This document shows, one piece after another, positions 16,714 to 24,398 of a stretch of DNA of 64,000 nt. This DNA comes from Lachnospiraceae bacterium (GTDB lineage Bacteria; Bacillota; Clostridia; Lachnospirales; Lachnospiraceae). Within the stretch, counting starts at the first letter, position 1, and the number at the start of each line of letters is the position of its first letter. The translations under genes were made by a program, and so were the position numbers. The stretch lies in contig CABJAW010000011.1 in the NCBI GenBank assembly GCA_902363665.1, positions 62,001 to 126,000 of the forward strand, read 5' to 3'. The notes beneath the pieces were generated by a model. The model did not search any database and was not told where the DNA came from. It was given only the letters and a program-made list of their open reading frames with translations.

Positions 16714-16722
16714 TGGTATAAT
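16714..16722 (+). promoter_or_regulatory. Extended -10 promoter of the gene at 16772
   Basis: TGGTATAAT (16714-16722) is a textbook extended -10 element 50 bp upstream of the start codon. No good -35 is visible at the right distance, as is usual for extended -10 promoters. It suggests that the following gene is expressed independently of the recombinase operon. Confidence 0.6.
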
Positions 16723-16771
16723 TTATCCAAGCAAAGTGAACCGTAAATCGGAATTGATAGGAGGAAATAAA

Positions 16772-17248
16772 ATGTACATTGAAAAATATTGGGGGAATTA
16801 TATTGGGGGAACAGATGATAGCTTAACCCTGTTAGATTATTTAATTGGCAAACAGAAAAAAGAGGTCACTCTCAAGGAAATATTTGCAGATACAGGTTTG
16901 GATAAACTGAATTGGGATTTCCACATCTCTCACAACTTGGAGTATACTGATGCTGAAGGTATGGAGCATGAATTTTATTATGCCATTGACCTGATAACCG
17001 ACTTGGCAGCGTTGATGTTGGAGTGTTCTTTAAATGGCAGTGTGTCCTTGAGAAAATTGTTAGATGATGAGGCTGGAGATAATATTTGCATAACTTATAC
17101 AGAAGAAGAAAAAAATGCTATGAACAAAGCGCTTGCTGACTTTGTGAAAGAACCACTGACTTATGACCTACATGAAATGGTTTCAGACGAGGATATGCAA
17201 GAAATGGCACAGGACTGTGAAAGTCTCCGTAAGGAATTGTGTGAATAA
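16772..17248 (+). CDS. Unrecognised acidic protein, possible cargo of element A
   Basis: A 158-residue acidic soluble protein. ATG 16772 is chosen because AGGAGG lies at 16760-16765; a more upstream ATG (16736) has no such site. It begins MYIEKYWGNYIGGTDDSLTL, and the rest is helical with many Asp/Glu. Its own promoter, separation from the mobilization genes and base composition (lower GC than the neighbouring mob genes) suggest cargo. Its size and acidity resemble immunity or inhibitor-type proteins, but no family is recognised and no function is assigned. Confidence 0.75.
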   Translation: MYIEKYWGNYIGGTDDSLTLLDYLIGKQKKEVTLKEIFADTGLDKLNWDFHISHNLEYTDAEGMEHEFYYAIDLITDLAALMLECSLNGSVSLRKLLDDEAGDNICITYTEEEKNAMNKALADFVKEPLTYDLHEMVSDEDMQEMAQDCESLRKELCE

Positions 17249-17285
17249 CTTCCCATTTATCAGGGAGTTGACCAAGAGCAAAAAT

Positions 17286-17339
17286 CCCTTTAGGAACTAA
17301 AGGGCGCACTTCTATACTCTCCAGCCGGGAGTATCGTGC
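17286..17339 (-). other. oriT: Candidate oriT of element A (MOBQ-like nick region)
   Basis: On the minus strand the sequence AAGTGCGCCCT (complement of 17301-17311) matches the nick-region consensus I know for RSF1010/R1162-type (MobA) origins. As in those origins it is preceded by an inverted repeat: ATACTC (17314-17319) with GAGTAT (17329-17334). An outer pair GCAC/GTGC (17306-17309, 17336-17339) and a flanking hairpin CCCTTTAG-gaa-CTAAAGGG (17286-17304) complete the layout. The MobA/MobL relaxase gene lies 0.8 kb downstream. Element B has the same architecture at 28260-28307 with compensating base changes. The exact nick position is inferred. Confidence 0.65.
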
Positions 17340-17353
17340 GTCCTGCGGAGCTT

Positions 17354-17496
17354 CATTCTCTGTCAGCAGAAAAAGGCTGCCTGACCGAGAATGTTTCGTC
17401 ACTTCGTTCCGTCAAGGTGGCTACACCCCCTTGCGCCGCTTATGCGGCTATCCCCTGTGGCCTTGCCGTCCGCAGACGGTTTTGAGAACCGTCTGC
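17354..17496. other. Hairpin cluster next to the candidate oriT
   Basis: Two strong foldbacks follow the nick region. In the first, CATTCTC (17354-17360) plus GTCAG (17362-17366) pair with CTGAC (17381-17385) plus GAGAATG (17387-17393). In the second, a perfect 10-bp stem GCAGACGGTT/AACCGTCTGC (17472-17481, 17487-17496) has a 5-nt loop. No reading frame with a ribosome binding site is seen here. They may be protein-binding sites or single-strand structures used in transfer. Confidence 0.5.
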
Positions 17497-17548
17497 CGCC
17501 AGCAAGTTTGCTATCAACAAATCGAATTTTTGCGAAGGAGGGTTTTCA

Positions 17549-17692
17549 ATGAAAAAAATCGGTTTAGGTATTGCGATACTACTTTTTGCTATCATAATCT
17601 CTCTTTGTTCATCAGGAATGGGGCTACTTGCTATCGGAATTGGGATTGTAGGATTGATTTTTTCAATTATAGGATTTATAGAAAACAAGTAA
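17549..17692 (+). CDS. Small two-segment membrane peptide
   Basis: A 47-residue frame with ATG 17549 preceded by GAAGGAGGG (17534-17542). Almost the whole product is hydrophobic: MKKIGLGIAILLFAIIISL, then a serine/glycine turn and a second segment (GLLAIGIGIVGLIFSIIGF). It may be a small inner-membrane protein or a holin/toxin-like peptide; neither can be shown. It lies between oriT and the mobilization operon. Confidence 0.55.
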   Translation: MKKIGLGIAILLFAIIISLCSSGMGLLAIGIGIVGLIFSIIGFIENK

Positions 17693-17825
17693 TAAAATAA
17701 ATACCAGTTTGTCGTACCGAGATTAACAACTAAATACGGAAAAATAGGCCGTTGACACACATCGTCATGTGAAAAAGTCGGCGGTCTTTTTTTATACCCA
17801 TTTTCAAAAAAGGAGGTCAAGCAAA

Positions 17826-18191
17826 ATGGAAAAACCGACAACCCTTGAACAGCTCCGAGCTGAAAAAGAGCGAGCCGAAACAAGGCTTGCACAGGAGCAG
17901 CACAAGCTCCGCCGCCTTGAGAACCGAAAGAAGTTTCTGGAACAGGGCGAGCGAAAAAAGCGCACCCACCGCCTTTGCAATCTGGGCGGCATGGTGGAGA
18001 GCCTTGCCCCCGTGTTCAAAGACCTGTCACGCACGGAAATGACCGAGCTGATGGAACACATCTTCGCTCTGCCGGAGGTGGAACAGGCGCTCAGAAAAGC
18101 GGCGGCAGCCCATGAGGGAAATCTTCACAGAGAGGAGGAAACGGACAATGGCGTTGTTCCACTTCACCGTAGACCAGATGAAACGCAGTGA
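17826..18191 (+). CDS. DUF3847-like mobilization accessory protein
   Basis: A 121-residue protein with an N-terminal coiled coil (TLEQLRAEKERAETRLAQEQ, about residues 6-45), then KKRTHRLCNLGGMVESLAP, the hallmark of the DUF3847 family that precedes MobA/MobL genes. Element B carries a shorter relative at 27613 with the same RTHRLC motif. ATG 17826 follows AGGAGG at 17812-17817. The 3' end overlaps the start of the relaxase gene. By position it is likely an oriT-binding accessory like small Mob proteins; this is inferred. Confidence 0.78.
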   Translation: MEKPTTLEQLRAEKERAETRLAQEQHKLRRLENRKKFLEQGERKKRTHRLCNLGGMVESLAPVFKDLSRTEMTELMEHIFALPEVEQALRKAAAAHEGNLHREEETDNGVVPLHRRPDETQ

Positions 18192-19644
18192 GGGACAGTC
18201 CGCTATCGCTTCTGCCGCTTACCGTTCCGGCGAAAGGCTGTACAGCGAGTATTACGGCGAGTACAGCGACTACACCAGAAAGGGCGGCGTGATCTGCTCC
18301 GACATTCTCTTGCCGCCCCACGCTCCCCCGGAGCTTGCAGACCGTCAGACCTTGTGGAATGCCGTTGAACAGGCAGAACGGGGAAAGAAAGCCCAGCTTG
18401 CATACAGCTTTGAAATTGCCTTGCAGAACGAGTTTACCATGGAGGAAAATATCGCTCTGGCAAGGCAGTTTTTGTTGGACAACTTTGTGAGCCGGGGCAT
18501 GACCGTTGATGTGGCGTTCCACGAGAAAGAGACCGAGAAAGGCGGTATACCCAATCCCCATTTTCATTTCCTCTGCCCTATGCGCCCCATGAACCCGGAC
18601 GGGACATGGGGCTTTAAGCAGCGGCGAGTATACCGGCTGGACGAGGACGGGAACCGTATCCGAGACCAGAATGGCAAGTTCCTCTTTGACGCTGTTCCCA
18701 CGACCGACTGGGGCAGTCCCGAAACGCTGGAACACTGGCGCAAGGCGTGGGCTGATGTGTGCAACGCCAAGTTTGAGGAAAAAGGGCTTGCTGTCCGTAT
18801 CGACCACCGCAGCTATCTGCGTCAGGGCGTGGACTTGCTTCCCACCGTCCATGAGGGTGCAACTGTACGGGCAATGGAAAAGAAAGGCATACACACCGAA
18901 AAGGGCGAGTTCAACCGTTGGATTAAAGCCACCAATGCCGTTATCCGGGACATCAGAAAGAAAATCGCTCTCCTGTCTGACTGGATTAAGGAGATGAAAA
19001 CCGAGCTTGCCAAACCAAAGACCCCAGACCTTGCTTCCCTTCTGAGCGCCTATTACTCCAAGCGGAGCGCCGGGGCTTACTCCCAGAAAGGCAAAATCAG
19101 CAACCTAAAGGAGATGAACGAGACTTTCCATTATCTGCGGGAGCATGGCATTTACACCCTTGAAGATTTGGAAAGCCGGGTGGAGCGCCACCGCGCCGAG
19201 ACCGACCGCCTGAAAACAACGCTGGACGCCGAGAACGCCCGTATGAAAGAAATCCGCAGTCTCTTTGACTGCAACGATACCTTTCACCGTTTGAAGTCCA
19301 TATACAGCGGCTTGCAGAAAATCAAGTTTGAGAAGAACCGGGCAAAGTACAAGGCGGAGCATGACACCGAGCTGAAACAGTTTTATCTTGCCAGACGCAA
19401 GCTGTCCGCAGAGTTCCCGGACGGAAAAGTGGATATGAAAAAGCTGTCGGAAGAATATGGCACGCTGGAACAGACGCATACAGCCACCTATGAGCAGTTT
19501 AAGAGCGTCCGGGAGGACTTACAACGGCTCTGGAAAGTAAAGTCATGCGTAGATACCGCCGCCCGTTCTATGGGGCGTACAAAGGAACAAACGCTCCAAA
19601 ACCAACCCCAAACACGACACAAAAAGGAGGATATATCTTTATGA
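18148..19644 (+). CDS. mobA: MobA/MobL relaxase of element A
   Basis: A 498-residue relaxase of the MOBQ (MobA/MobL) type. It has the early AIASAAYRSGERL motif, a histidine cluster (GGIPNPHFHFLCPMRP) and a long coiled-coil C-terminal region (about residues 260-470). The start is taken as ATG 18148, because AGGAGG stands eight bases before it and the product then begins MALFHFTVDQM like other family members; an upstream ATG at 18112 is less likely. Relaxases nick oriT and carry the strand through a type IV channel. The oriT candidate at 17286-17339 would be its substrate. It overlaps the gene before by 44 bases and the gene after by four. Confidence 0.92.
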   Translation: MALFHFTVDQMKRSEGQSAIASAAYRSGERLYSEYYGEYSDYTRKGGVICSDILLPPHAPPELADRQTLWNAVEQAERGKKAQLAYSFEIALQNEFTMEENIALARQFLLDNFVSRGMTVDVAFHEKETEKGGIPNPHFHFLCPMRPMNPDGTWGFKQRRVYRLDEDGNRIRDQNGKFLFDAVPTTDWGSPETLEHWRKAWADVCNAKFEEKGLAVRIDHRSYLRQGVDLLPTVHEGATVRAMEKKGIHTEKGEFNRWIKATNAVIRDIRKKIALLSDWIKEMKTELAKPKTPDLASLLSAYYSKRSAGAYSQKGKISNLKEMNETFHYLREHGIYTLEDLESRVERHRAETDRLKTTLDAENARMKEIRSLFDCNDTFHRLKSIYSGLQKIKFEKNRAKYKAEHDTELKQFYLARRKLSAEFPDGKVDMKKLSEEYGTLEQTHTATYEQFKSVREDLQRLWKVKSCVDTAARSMGRTKEQTLQNQPQTRHKKEDISL

Positions 19645-19943
19645 AAAAATATGACTGGAAAAAGGAATACAACCCCATTCGCAGGACAGCGAAACGGATT
19701 TTAAGCGGCGACCCCCTGAAAGACGGAAGCCCCCTTTCCGACCTCATTGAGCTGGACGGACACAGCCGGAAATGCCTTGAATTTGAAGCTGCCCTTACCG
19801 ACCGGCAGATTGAAATGCTGCAAGATTTAGGGTATCTGCCCGTTACCACAAGGCAGTATGCCGAAGAATGCGGGGACTGCCCCTACACACTGGACGAGCG
19901 TGAGCATGGTATTTGCAGAGACTGTCCGGTTTTCAAGAAGTAA
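19641..19943 (+). CDS. Small Cys-rich protein after mobA
   Basis: A 100-residue protein starting at ATG 19641 (AAGGAGG upstream), overlapping the mobA stop as ATGA. The C-terminus has two CxxC pairs (EECGDCPYTLDE and CRDCPVF), consistent with a zinc or metal site; the N-terminus is basic (MKKYDWKKEYNPIRRTAKRI). The family is not recognised. Coupling to mobA and position before the primase-helicase suggest a role in mobilization or replication of element A. Confidence 0.7.
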   Translation: MKKYDWKKEYNPIRRTAKRILSGDPLKDGSPLSDLIELDGHSRKCLEFEAALTDRQIEMLQDLGYLPVTTRQYAEECGDCPYTLDEREHGICRDCPVFKK

Positions 19944-19955
19944 AGGAGGACGCTC

Positions 19956-21830
19956 ATGCAGTACACACAAGCACAGATTGACCGGGCGAACGCTGTCAGT
20001 CTGGAAGATTTTCTCCGTTCACAGGGAGAGACCCTGATAAAAAGCGGCAGAGAATACCGCTGGAAAGAGCATGACAGCCTAACCGTCCGGGGAAACAAAT
20101 GGTTTCGCCACAGCCAGAGCAAGGGCGGCTATCCGGTCGATTTTATTATGGAGTTTTACGGCAAGTCCTTTCCCGAAGCTGTCCAGATGTTGACAGGCGA
20201 AAATGGCGAGGGACAGACCGAAGCTGTCACTGCCGCACTGCCCACAGAGTTTCACTTGCCTTTGCACAGCAAAACAGCCGACAGAGCAATCCAATATCTC
20301 ACAGAAAGCCGGGGTCTCAACAAAACGCTTGTTGAGGCTTTTCTCTTTTCCGGGGATATTTACGAGGACGCAAAGCGGCACAATGTTGTGTTCGTGGGCA
20401 GAGACCAAAACAGCATACCGAGATATGCCCATGTAAGAGGGACTGCCGAGCCGTTCAGACAGGACATTGCCGGGGCAGACAAATCCTATCCGTTCCGCTA
20501 TGAGGGCAATGGCAGCCAGCTCTTTGTTTTTGAAGCCCCGATTGACCTGTTATCGTTCATCTGCCTTTATCCGAAAGACTGGCAGACAAGGAGCTGCCTT
20601 GCTTTGGGCGGCGTTTCCGGCAAAGCCCTTGACCGTTTTCTTTCTGAACGCAAGGACATACGCCAGGTGTTCCTCTGTCTGGACAGCGACACCGCCGGGA
20701 GTGAAGCCAGCCTTCGACTGGCACAGAACATTCCCGATGGGATTTCCGTTGTCCGCCTTGTCCCGGCAAGGAAAGACTGGAACGATGTGTTAAGGCAGCA
20801 AGCGGACATTCCAAGCAGAAAATTTATCGCTGAGACAATCACGCTGAAAGAACTGCCGGTTGTTCAGCCTGTCCCCATGCTCCGTATGGCAGATGTGGAG
20901 CTGACAAGCGTGGAATGGCTATGGTTTCCCTATATCCCATTTGGAAAGCTGACGATTATTCAGGGCAACCCCGGCGAGGGCAAGACCTACTTTGCCATGC
21001 GTCTGGCGGCGGCTTGCACCAACCGAAAGCCATTGCCCGGTATGGAGACCCTTGAACCGTTCCCTATCATCTACCAGACCGCCGAGGACGGTCTGGGCGA
21101 TACCGTCAAGCCCCGGCTGATGGAAGCAGACGCAGACCTTGAAAAAGTGCTGGTGATTGATGACAGGGACACGCCGCTGACCCTTGCCGATGAAAGGATT
21201 GAAAAGGCAATCCGGGAAAACCGTGCAAGGCTGGTTATTATCGACCCGGTACAGGCGTTTCTGGGGGCTGATGTGGACATGAACCGGGCAAATGAAGTCC
21301 GCCCCATCTTCCGCAGTCTGGGAGAGATTGCACAGGACACAGGCTGTGCAATCGTGCTGATTGGGCACCTGAACAAAGCAGCCGGGACACAAAGCACTTA
21401 CAGGGGGTTAGGCTCCATTGACATCACAGCGGCAGTCCGCAGCCTGCTCTTTATCGGCAAGCTGAAAGACAGCCCCACAACAAGGGTGCTGATCCACGAG
21501 AAAAGCTCCCTTGCCCCACCGGGACAGTCCCTTGCTTTTTCTCTGGGAGACGAGAACGGCTTTTCATGGATAGGGGCTTATGACATTACCGCCGATGAGC
21601 TGCTTGCCGGGACGGACACTGCCAAGACCGAGAGCAAGACCGCACAGGCAGAAGCCCTGATACTGGAACTGCTGGCAGACGGAAGAAAAATGCCGAGTGC
21701 AGAGCTGGAAAAGGCGGTCAATGACAAGGGCATATCCTCACGCACGATGAGGACAGCCAAAACCCGCATTGGAGACAGGCTTGTAACCGAGAAAAACGGA
21801 ACTTCATGGACTTGCTATCTCCGGGAGTAG
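19956..21830 (+). CDS. Primase-helicase (Toprim plus RepA-like AAA ATPase)
   Basis: A 624-residue protein. The N-terminal region resembles DUF3991 (VSLEDFLRSQGETLIKSGRE, then WFRHSQSKGGYPVDFI). It is followed by a Toprim-type site (LDSDTAGSEAS, Asp243 and Asp245) and then an AAA/RecA-like helicase with Walker A GNPGEGKT (337-344), Walker B-like ARLVIIDPVQAFLG and a sensor-like VLIGHLNKA. The last 60 residues look like a winged helix (SSRTMRTAKTRIGDRLV). Such fusions unwind and prime origin DNA in small mobile elements, so it probably replicates element A after excision or transfer. The start at ATG 19956 follows AAGGAGG. Confidence 0.88.
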   Translation: MQYTQAQIDRANAVSLEDFLRSQGETLIKSGREYRWKEHDSLTVRGNKWFRHSQSKGGYPVDFIMEFYGKSFPEAVQMLTGENGEGQTEAVTAALPTEFHLPLHSKTADRAIQYLTESRGLNKTLVEAFLFSGDIYEDAKRHNVVFVGRDQNSIPRYAHVRGTAEPFRQDIAGADKSYPFRYEGNGSQLFVFEAPIDLLSFICLYPKDWQTRSCLALGGVSGKALDRFLSERKDIRQVFLCLDSDTAGSEASLRLAQNIPDGISVVRLVPARKDWNDVLRQQADIPSRKFIAETITLKELPVVQPVPMLRMADVELTSVEWLWFPYIPFGKLTIIQGNPGEGKTYFAMRLAAACTNRKPLPGMETLEPFPIIYQTAEDGLGDTVKPRLMEADADLEKVLVIDDRDTPLTLADERIEKAIRENRARLVIIDPVQAFLGADVDMNRANEVRPIFRSLGEIAQDTGCAIVLIGHLNKAAGTQSTYRGLGSIDITAAVRSLLFIGKLKDSPTTRVLIHEKSSLAPPGQSLAFSLGDENGFSWIGAYDITADELLAGTDTAKTESKTAQAEALILELLADGRKMPSAELEKAVNDKGISSRTMRTAKTRIGDRLVTEKNGTSWTCYLRE

Positions 21831-21834
21831 CACA

Positions 21835-21906
21835 GGAAGAAGGCAAGCGCGGCAAAGACGGCAAGGTTTTTATAGATACCTGAAAGCTGCCGCCTTGCCT
21901 TCTTCC
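21835..21906. terminator. Long perfect hairpin between the helicase gene and tnpW
   Basis: GGAAGAAGGCAAG (21835-21847) and CTTGCCTTCTTCC (21894-21906) are perfectly complementary over 13 bp, with an inner GGCA/TGCC pair and a large loop. No strong T run follows. It could be a transcription barrier or a replication-related structure. Confidence 0.55.
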
Positions 21907-21971
21907 CTTATATCGACACCGCCCGATGATGAACAGACACCGGGCATTTTTCATTTACAGGAGGATTTTGA

Positions 21972-22136
21972 ATGACTAATACCGCAAACACACCAAACCC
22001 CAAGGACTGCCCGACAGTCAGAAGAAAAATCGGCAAGACCACCTATATCGTCCATGTCCATTTCAGCGAGACCGCCAAGGAGACGATGGAGGACAAAATC
22101 AAGCGTATGCTCCGTGAGGAAGTCCGCAAAATGTAA
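21972..22136 (+). CDS. tnpW: TnpW-family small protein
   Basis: A 54-residue protein with ATG 21972 and GGAGG at 21960-21964. The core (RKIGKTTYIVHVHFSETA) and basic C-terminus (DKIKRMLREEVRKM) match TnpW, a small protein of Tn4451-like elements whose function is unknown. It is the last gene of element A, ending 45 bp before the right crossover site. Confidence 0.8.
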   Translation: MTNTANTPNPKDCPTVRRKIGKTTYIVHVHFSETAKETMEDKIKRMLREEVRKM

Positions 22137-22180
22137 CTTCTTTGTGAAAGCGATTAAAAAGTCCTTGACAATTTGTCTCT

Positions 22181-23056
22181 GGCAAAACGGCAAAGTCGAT
22201 TTTGATCAGCTGTGGAGCAAGGCTGGCACCATTTGATATTGCGGAGCTTCGTGAGATCATGAGTTATGATGAAATGGAACTGGATATGGTAGGGGATCAG
22301 AGGACAGCATTGTTTATCATTATTTCAGATACCGATGATACGTTTAACTTTGTTGTGGCAATGATGTACAGCCAGTTATTTAACCTGTTATGTGACAGAG
22401 CAGACGATGTACACCATGGACGATTGCCTTATCATGTCAGAATATTAGCTGATGAATTTGCGAATATCGGACAGATTCCGAAATTTGATAAGCTGATCGC
22501 AACTATTCGTAGCCGTGAGATTTCAGCATCCATTATCCTCCAGTCGCAGTCACAGCTCAAGACCATCTATAAAGATGCTGCTGAAACCATTTTAGGTAAC
22601 TGCGATACGATGTTGTTCCTTGGCGGAAAGGAAAGTTCCACATTAAAGGAGATTTCCGAGACACTGGGAAAGGAAACGATTGATTTATACAACACTTCTG
22701 ATACCCGTGGACAGAGCCGTTCTTATGGGATGAATTACCAGAAAACAGGAAAGGAATTGATGAGCCGGGACGAGCTTGCGGTCATGGATGGCAGTAAATG
22801 TATCCTTCAGCTGAGAGGTGTCAGACCATTTTTCAGTGACAAGTTTGATATTACCAAGCATAAACGATACAAGGAATTGTCGGACTATGATAAGAAAAAG
22901 GAATTTGATGTGGAAGCGTATATGCGGCATCGGATGGAAGTGAAGCTGACAAGGACACAGGAATTTGACCTGTATGCCTTTTCAGAGGAAAGTCTGGCAG
23001 AAGAATTAAATACAGAAAACAAGGAAGCAGAGCATGTGAAAGATTCGGACACATAG
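22181..23056 (+). pseudogene. 3' part of VirD4-type coupling protein gene
   Basis: Continues the coupling protein after element A: ggc aaa acg gca aag joins in frame to codon 340 of the 5' part. The fragment has the Walker B region RILADEFANIG (Asp431-Glu432 of the rejoined protein), a conserved ILQSQSQLKTIYKDAAETI stretch and the LFLGGKESSTLKEIS motif. Translation could start at a TTG at 22202, but such a product would lack the P-loop and membrane anchor. The rejoined gene would be 631 codons plus stop, a usual size for the family. Confidence 0.95.
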
Positions 23057-23067
23057 CTCTTTTTCTT

Positions 23068-23124
23068 TGCCCTTATAGGGAGGTGATGGATTTGAGAGAT
23101 CATGAAAGGCCGCCCATAAGGGCA
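23068..23124 (+). promoter_or_regulatory. Hairpin and tiny ORF between virD4 and maff2
   Basis: TGCCCTTAT (23068-23076) is perfectly complementary to ATAAGGGCA (23116-23124), extended by GGG/CCC with one bulged base. Within it a GGGAGG site precedes a 19-codon frame (ATG 23086 or TTG 23092, stop 23143-23145). This may be a leader peptide or an RNA structure setting the level of the pilin-like maff2 gene. No T run follows the stem. Confidence 0.4.
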
Positions 23125-23196
23125 GAGCCGGAAGAGACTTCTTAAAACATAGATAGAAACCGAGAAAAAGCAATGATTTGAAAGGAGACAACGACT

Positions 23197-23346
23197 ATGG
23201 CGTTTTTTAATCAGGCAATTAATATTTTACAGACTCTTGTAGTAGCGATCGGAGCTGGTCTTGCAGTATGGGGTGTTATCAACCTGCTGGAAGGTTACGG
23301 AAACGACAATCCGGGTGCAAAATCCCAGGGGATTAAGCAGCTTATG
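23197..23346 (+). pseudogene. 5' part of maff2 (small membrane pilin-like protein), interrupted by element B
   Basis: ATG 23197 follows AAAGGAG at 23181-23187. The first 50 codons encode a hydrophobic protein (MAFFNQAINILQTLVVAIGA, then GLAVWGVINLLEGYG) of the Maff2 family, a small membrane protein always found between virD4 and the VirB6-like gene in these elements. At ATGGC (23344-23348) the frame enters element B and ends with two foreign codons at TAG 23353-23355. The missing end (AGGGVVLIGTQLVP and on) is at 35081-35146. Maff2 may be a pilin-like channel component by size and topology (inferred). Confidence 0.92.
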
Positions 23347-23420
23347 GCTAAGTAGATGTAATCAAGAAAAGAAAGGAAAAGCACAATCCAGACGGAACCG
23401 GCGATTGTGTCAAGAAATGT

Positions 23421-23449
23421 TTGTGGAATAGCAAGAACTTTGTTATAAT
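23421..23449 (+). promoter_or_regulatory. Promoter of the XRE gene of element B
   Basis: TTGTGG (23421-23426) and TATAAT (23444-23449) are separated by exactly 17 bp, with a TG one base before the -10. A hairpin CACAATC/GATTGTG (23382-23388, 23403-23409) lies upstream and would block read-through from maff2. The predicted start is about 23456, 36 bp before the XRE start codon. Confidence 0.8.
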
Positions 23450-23491
23450 GGGAACAGGAACCCCGGAACCGGGAGGAAGGCAGGAGGATAA

Positions 23492-23701
23492 ATGCACATA
23501 AGCTATAAACCCCTCTGGCATACGTTGGTTGAGCGCAATATGAGGAAAGAGGACTTGCGGATTGCCGCAGGTCTTACCACAAATATGATAGCCAATATGG
23601 GTAAAGGCAAAAACATCAGCATGGAAACGCTGGTTCGTATCTGCGAAGCCCTGAATTGTGGTATCTTAGATGTAATCGAATTAGAGAAGGACGATGAATA
23701 A
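23492..23701 (+). CDS. Small XRE/Cro-type regulator
   Basis: A 69-residue protein consisting almost only of a helix-turn-helix (HTLVERNMRKEDLRIAAGLT, then NISMETLVRICEALNCGI). ATG 23492 follows GGCAGGAGG. Small Cro-like proteins of this kind are common near the ends of integrative elements and usually control excision or cargo genes. It is monocistronic, with its own promoter and terminator. Confidence 0.85.
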   Translation: MHISYKPLWHTLVERNMRKEDLRIAAGLTTNMIANMGKGKNISMETLVRICEALNCGILDVIELEKDDE

Positions 23702-23748
23702 TAGCTATTGCTATCTTTCACAAAACACCATAAGAAAAGTTTTCTTTT

Positions 23749-23789
23749 AATGCCGGGAGTGAAACTACCTACTTCGCCCCGGCATTTTA
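23749..23789 (+). terminator. Terminator after the small XRE gene
   Basis: AATGCCGGG (23749-23757) pairs with CCCGGCATT (23778-23786), followed by TT and an A/T-rich stretch. The loop is 20 nt. Confidence 0.75.
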
Positions 23790-23873
23790 CCTGTAAAAAA
23801 AAATTTTTGAAAAAAGTGAACCGCATACAAAGTCATGGCGAATATAGGGTGAACGGGCAATGGAGGTGAAACA

Positions 23874-24398
23874 TTGGACGCAAGAGAAATCGAGAAATGT
23901 ATTGATGAGTTCGGTACAGATATATATAGATTTTGCCTGAAACTCTGTATGGACAAATCAGAAGCAGAGGACTTGTATCAACAGACTTTTCTAAAAGCGT
24001 TAGAAATGGAATGGACACTTGACTGGGGGCAAAATCCCAAAGCACTGTTTTTTTCCTTGACGCACAATCTTTGGAAAAGCGATAGACGAAAGCAGGCCCG
24101 CCGAAATATGATTGCTCCATGTAGTAATTTGGATGATGAAGCAGAAGCAGTCTTACATTCCGACGAAAGTATTGAAGAAAGCTACTTGCAGAAAGAATTG
24201 ATTTCAGAAGTTAATCGGATTATTGAAACCCTACCAGAAAAAATCCGAATACCGCTGACACTGTTTTATCTTTCTAATTGTTCCGTAGAGCAAATATCAA
24301 CAATCATTAAGAAACCGCCTGGAACGGTAAAAAGCCGATTGTTTAAGGGAAGAAGTCTGATTAAGAAAAGATTGGAGGAAGCGGGATATGAAAAATGA
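23874..24398 (+). CDS. ECF-type RNA polymerase sigma factor
   Basis: A 174-residue sigma factor with region 2 (EFGTDIYRFCLKLCMDKSEA ... YQQTFLKALE, about residues 10-50) and region 4 (IETLPEKIRIPLTLFYLSNC ... GTVKSRLFKGRSLIKKRLEE, about 120-170). The start is TTG 23874 with GGAGG at 23862-23866. It overlaps the next gene by 11 bases; that gene encodes a membrane protein, the usual arrangement of an ECF sigma factor and its anti-sigma factor. The trio is AT-rich and unlike the GC-rich mobilization genes of element B. Confidence 0.9.
   Translation: MDAREIEKCIDEFGTDIYRFCLKLCMDKSEAEDLYQQTFLKALEMEWTLDWGQNPKALFFSLTHNLWKSDRRKQARRNMIAPCSNLDDEAEAVLHSDESIEESYLQKELISEVNRIIETLPEKIRIPLTLFYLSNCSVEQISTIIKKPPGTVKSRLFKGRSLIKKRLEEAGYEK

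Larger units (their letters stand above)
14330..22182 (+). mobile_element. Element A: serine-recombinase mobilizable element inserted in virD4
   Basis: It is bounded by the GG at 14328-14329 and the GG at 22181-22182, the expected two-base core of a large serine recombinase. Removing the 7,853 bp between them restores GCC-GCC-GGC-AAA-ACG, rejoining ...KLAAG to KTAKS... in frame. Contents in order: recombinase, TnpV, unknown gene, candidate oriT, small membrane peptide, DUF3847, MobA/MobL relaxase, small Cys-rich protein, primase-helicase and TnpW. TnpX/TnpV/TnpW-like genes place it in the Tn4451-related group. It has no type IV secretion genes, so it must borrow a mating channel. The base composition is visibly more GC-rich than the flanking backbone. 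Confidence 0.93.

Noticed and set aside
19545..19640. Longer N-terminus for the Cys-rich protein starting at 19545
   Set aside because: The extension lies in the coding end of mobA and lacks a ribosome binding site, while ATG 19641 has AAGGAGG and the ATGA overlap.
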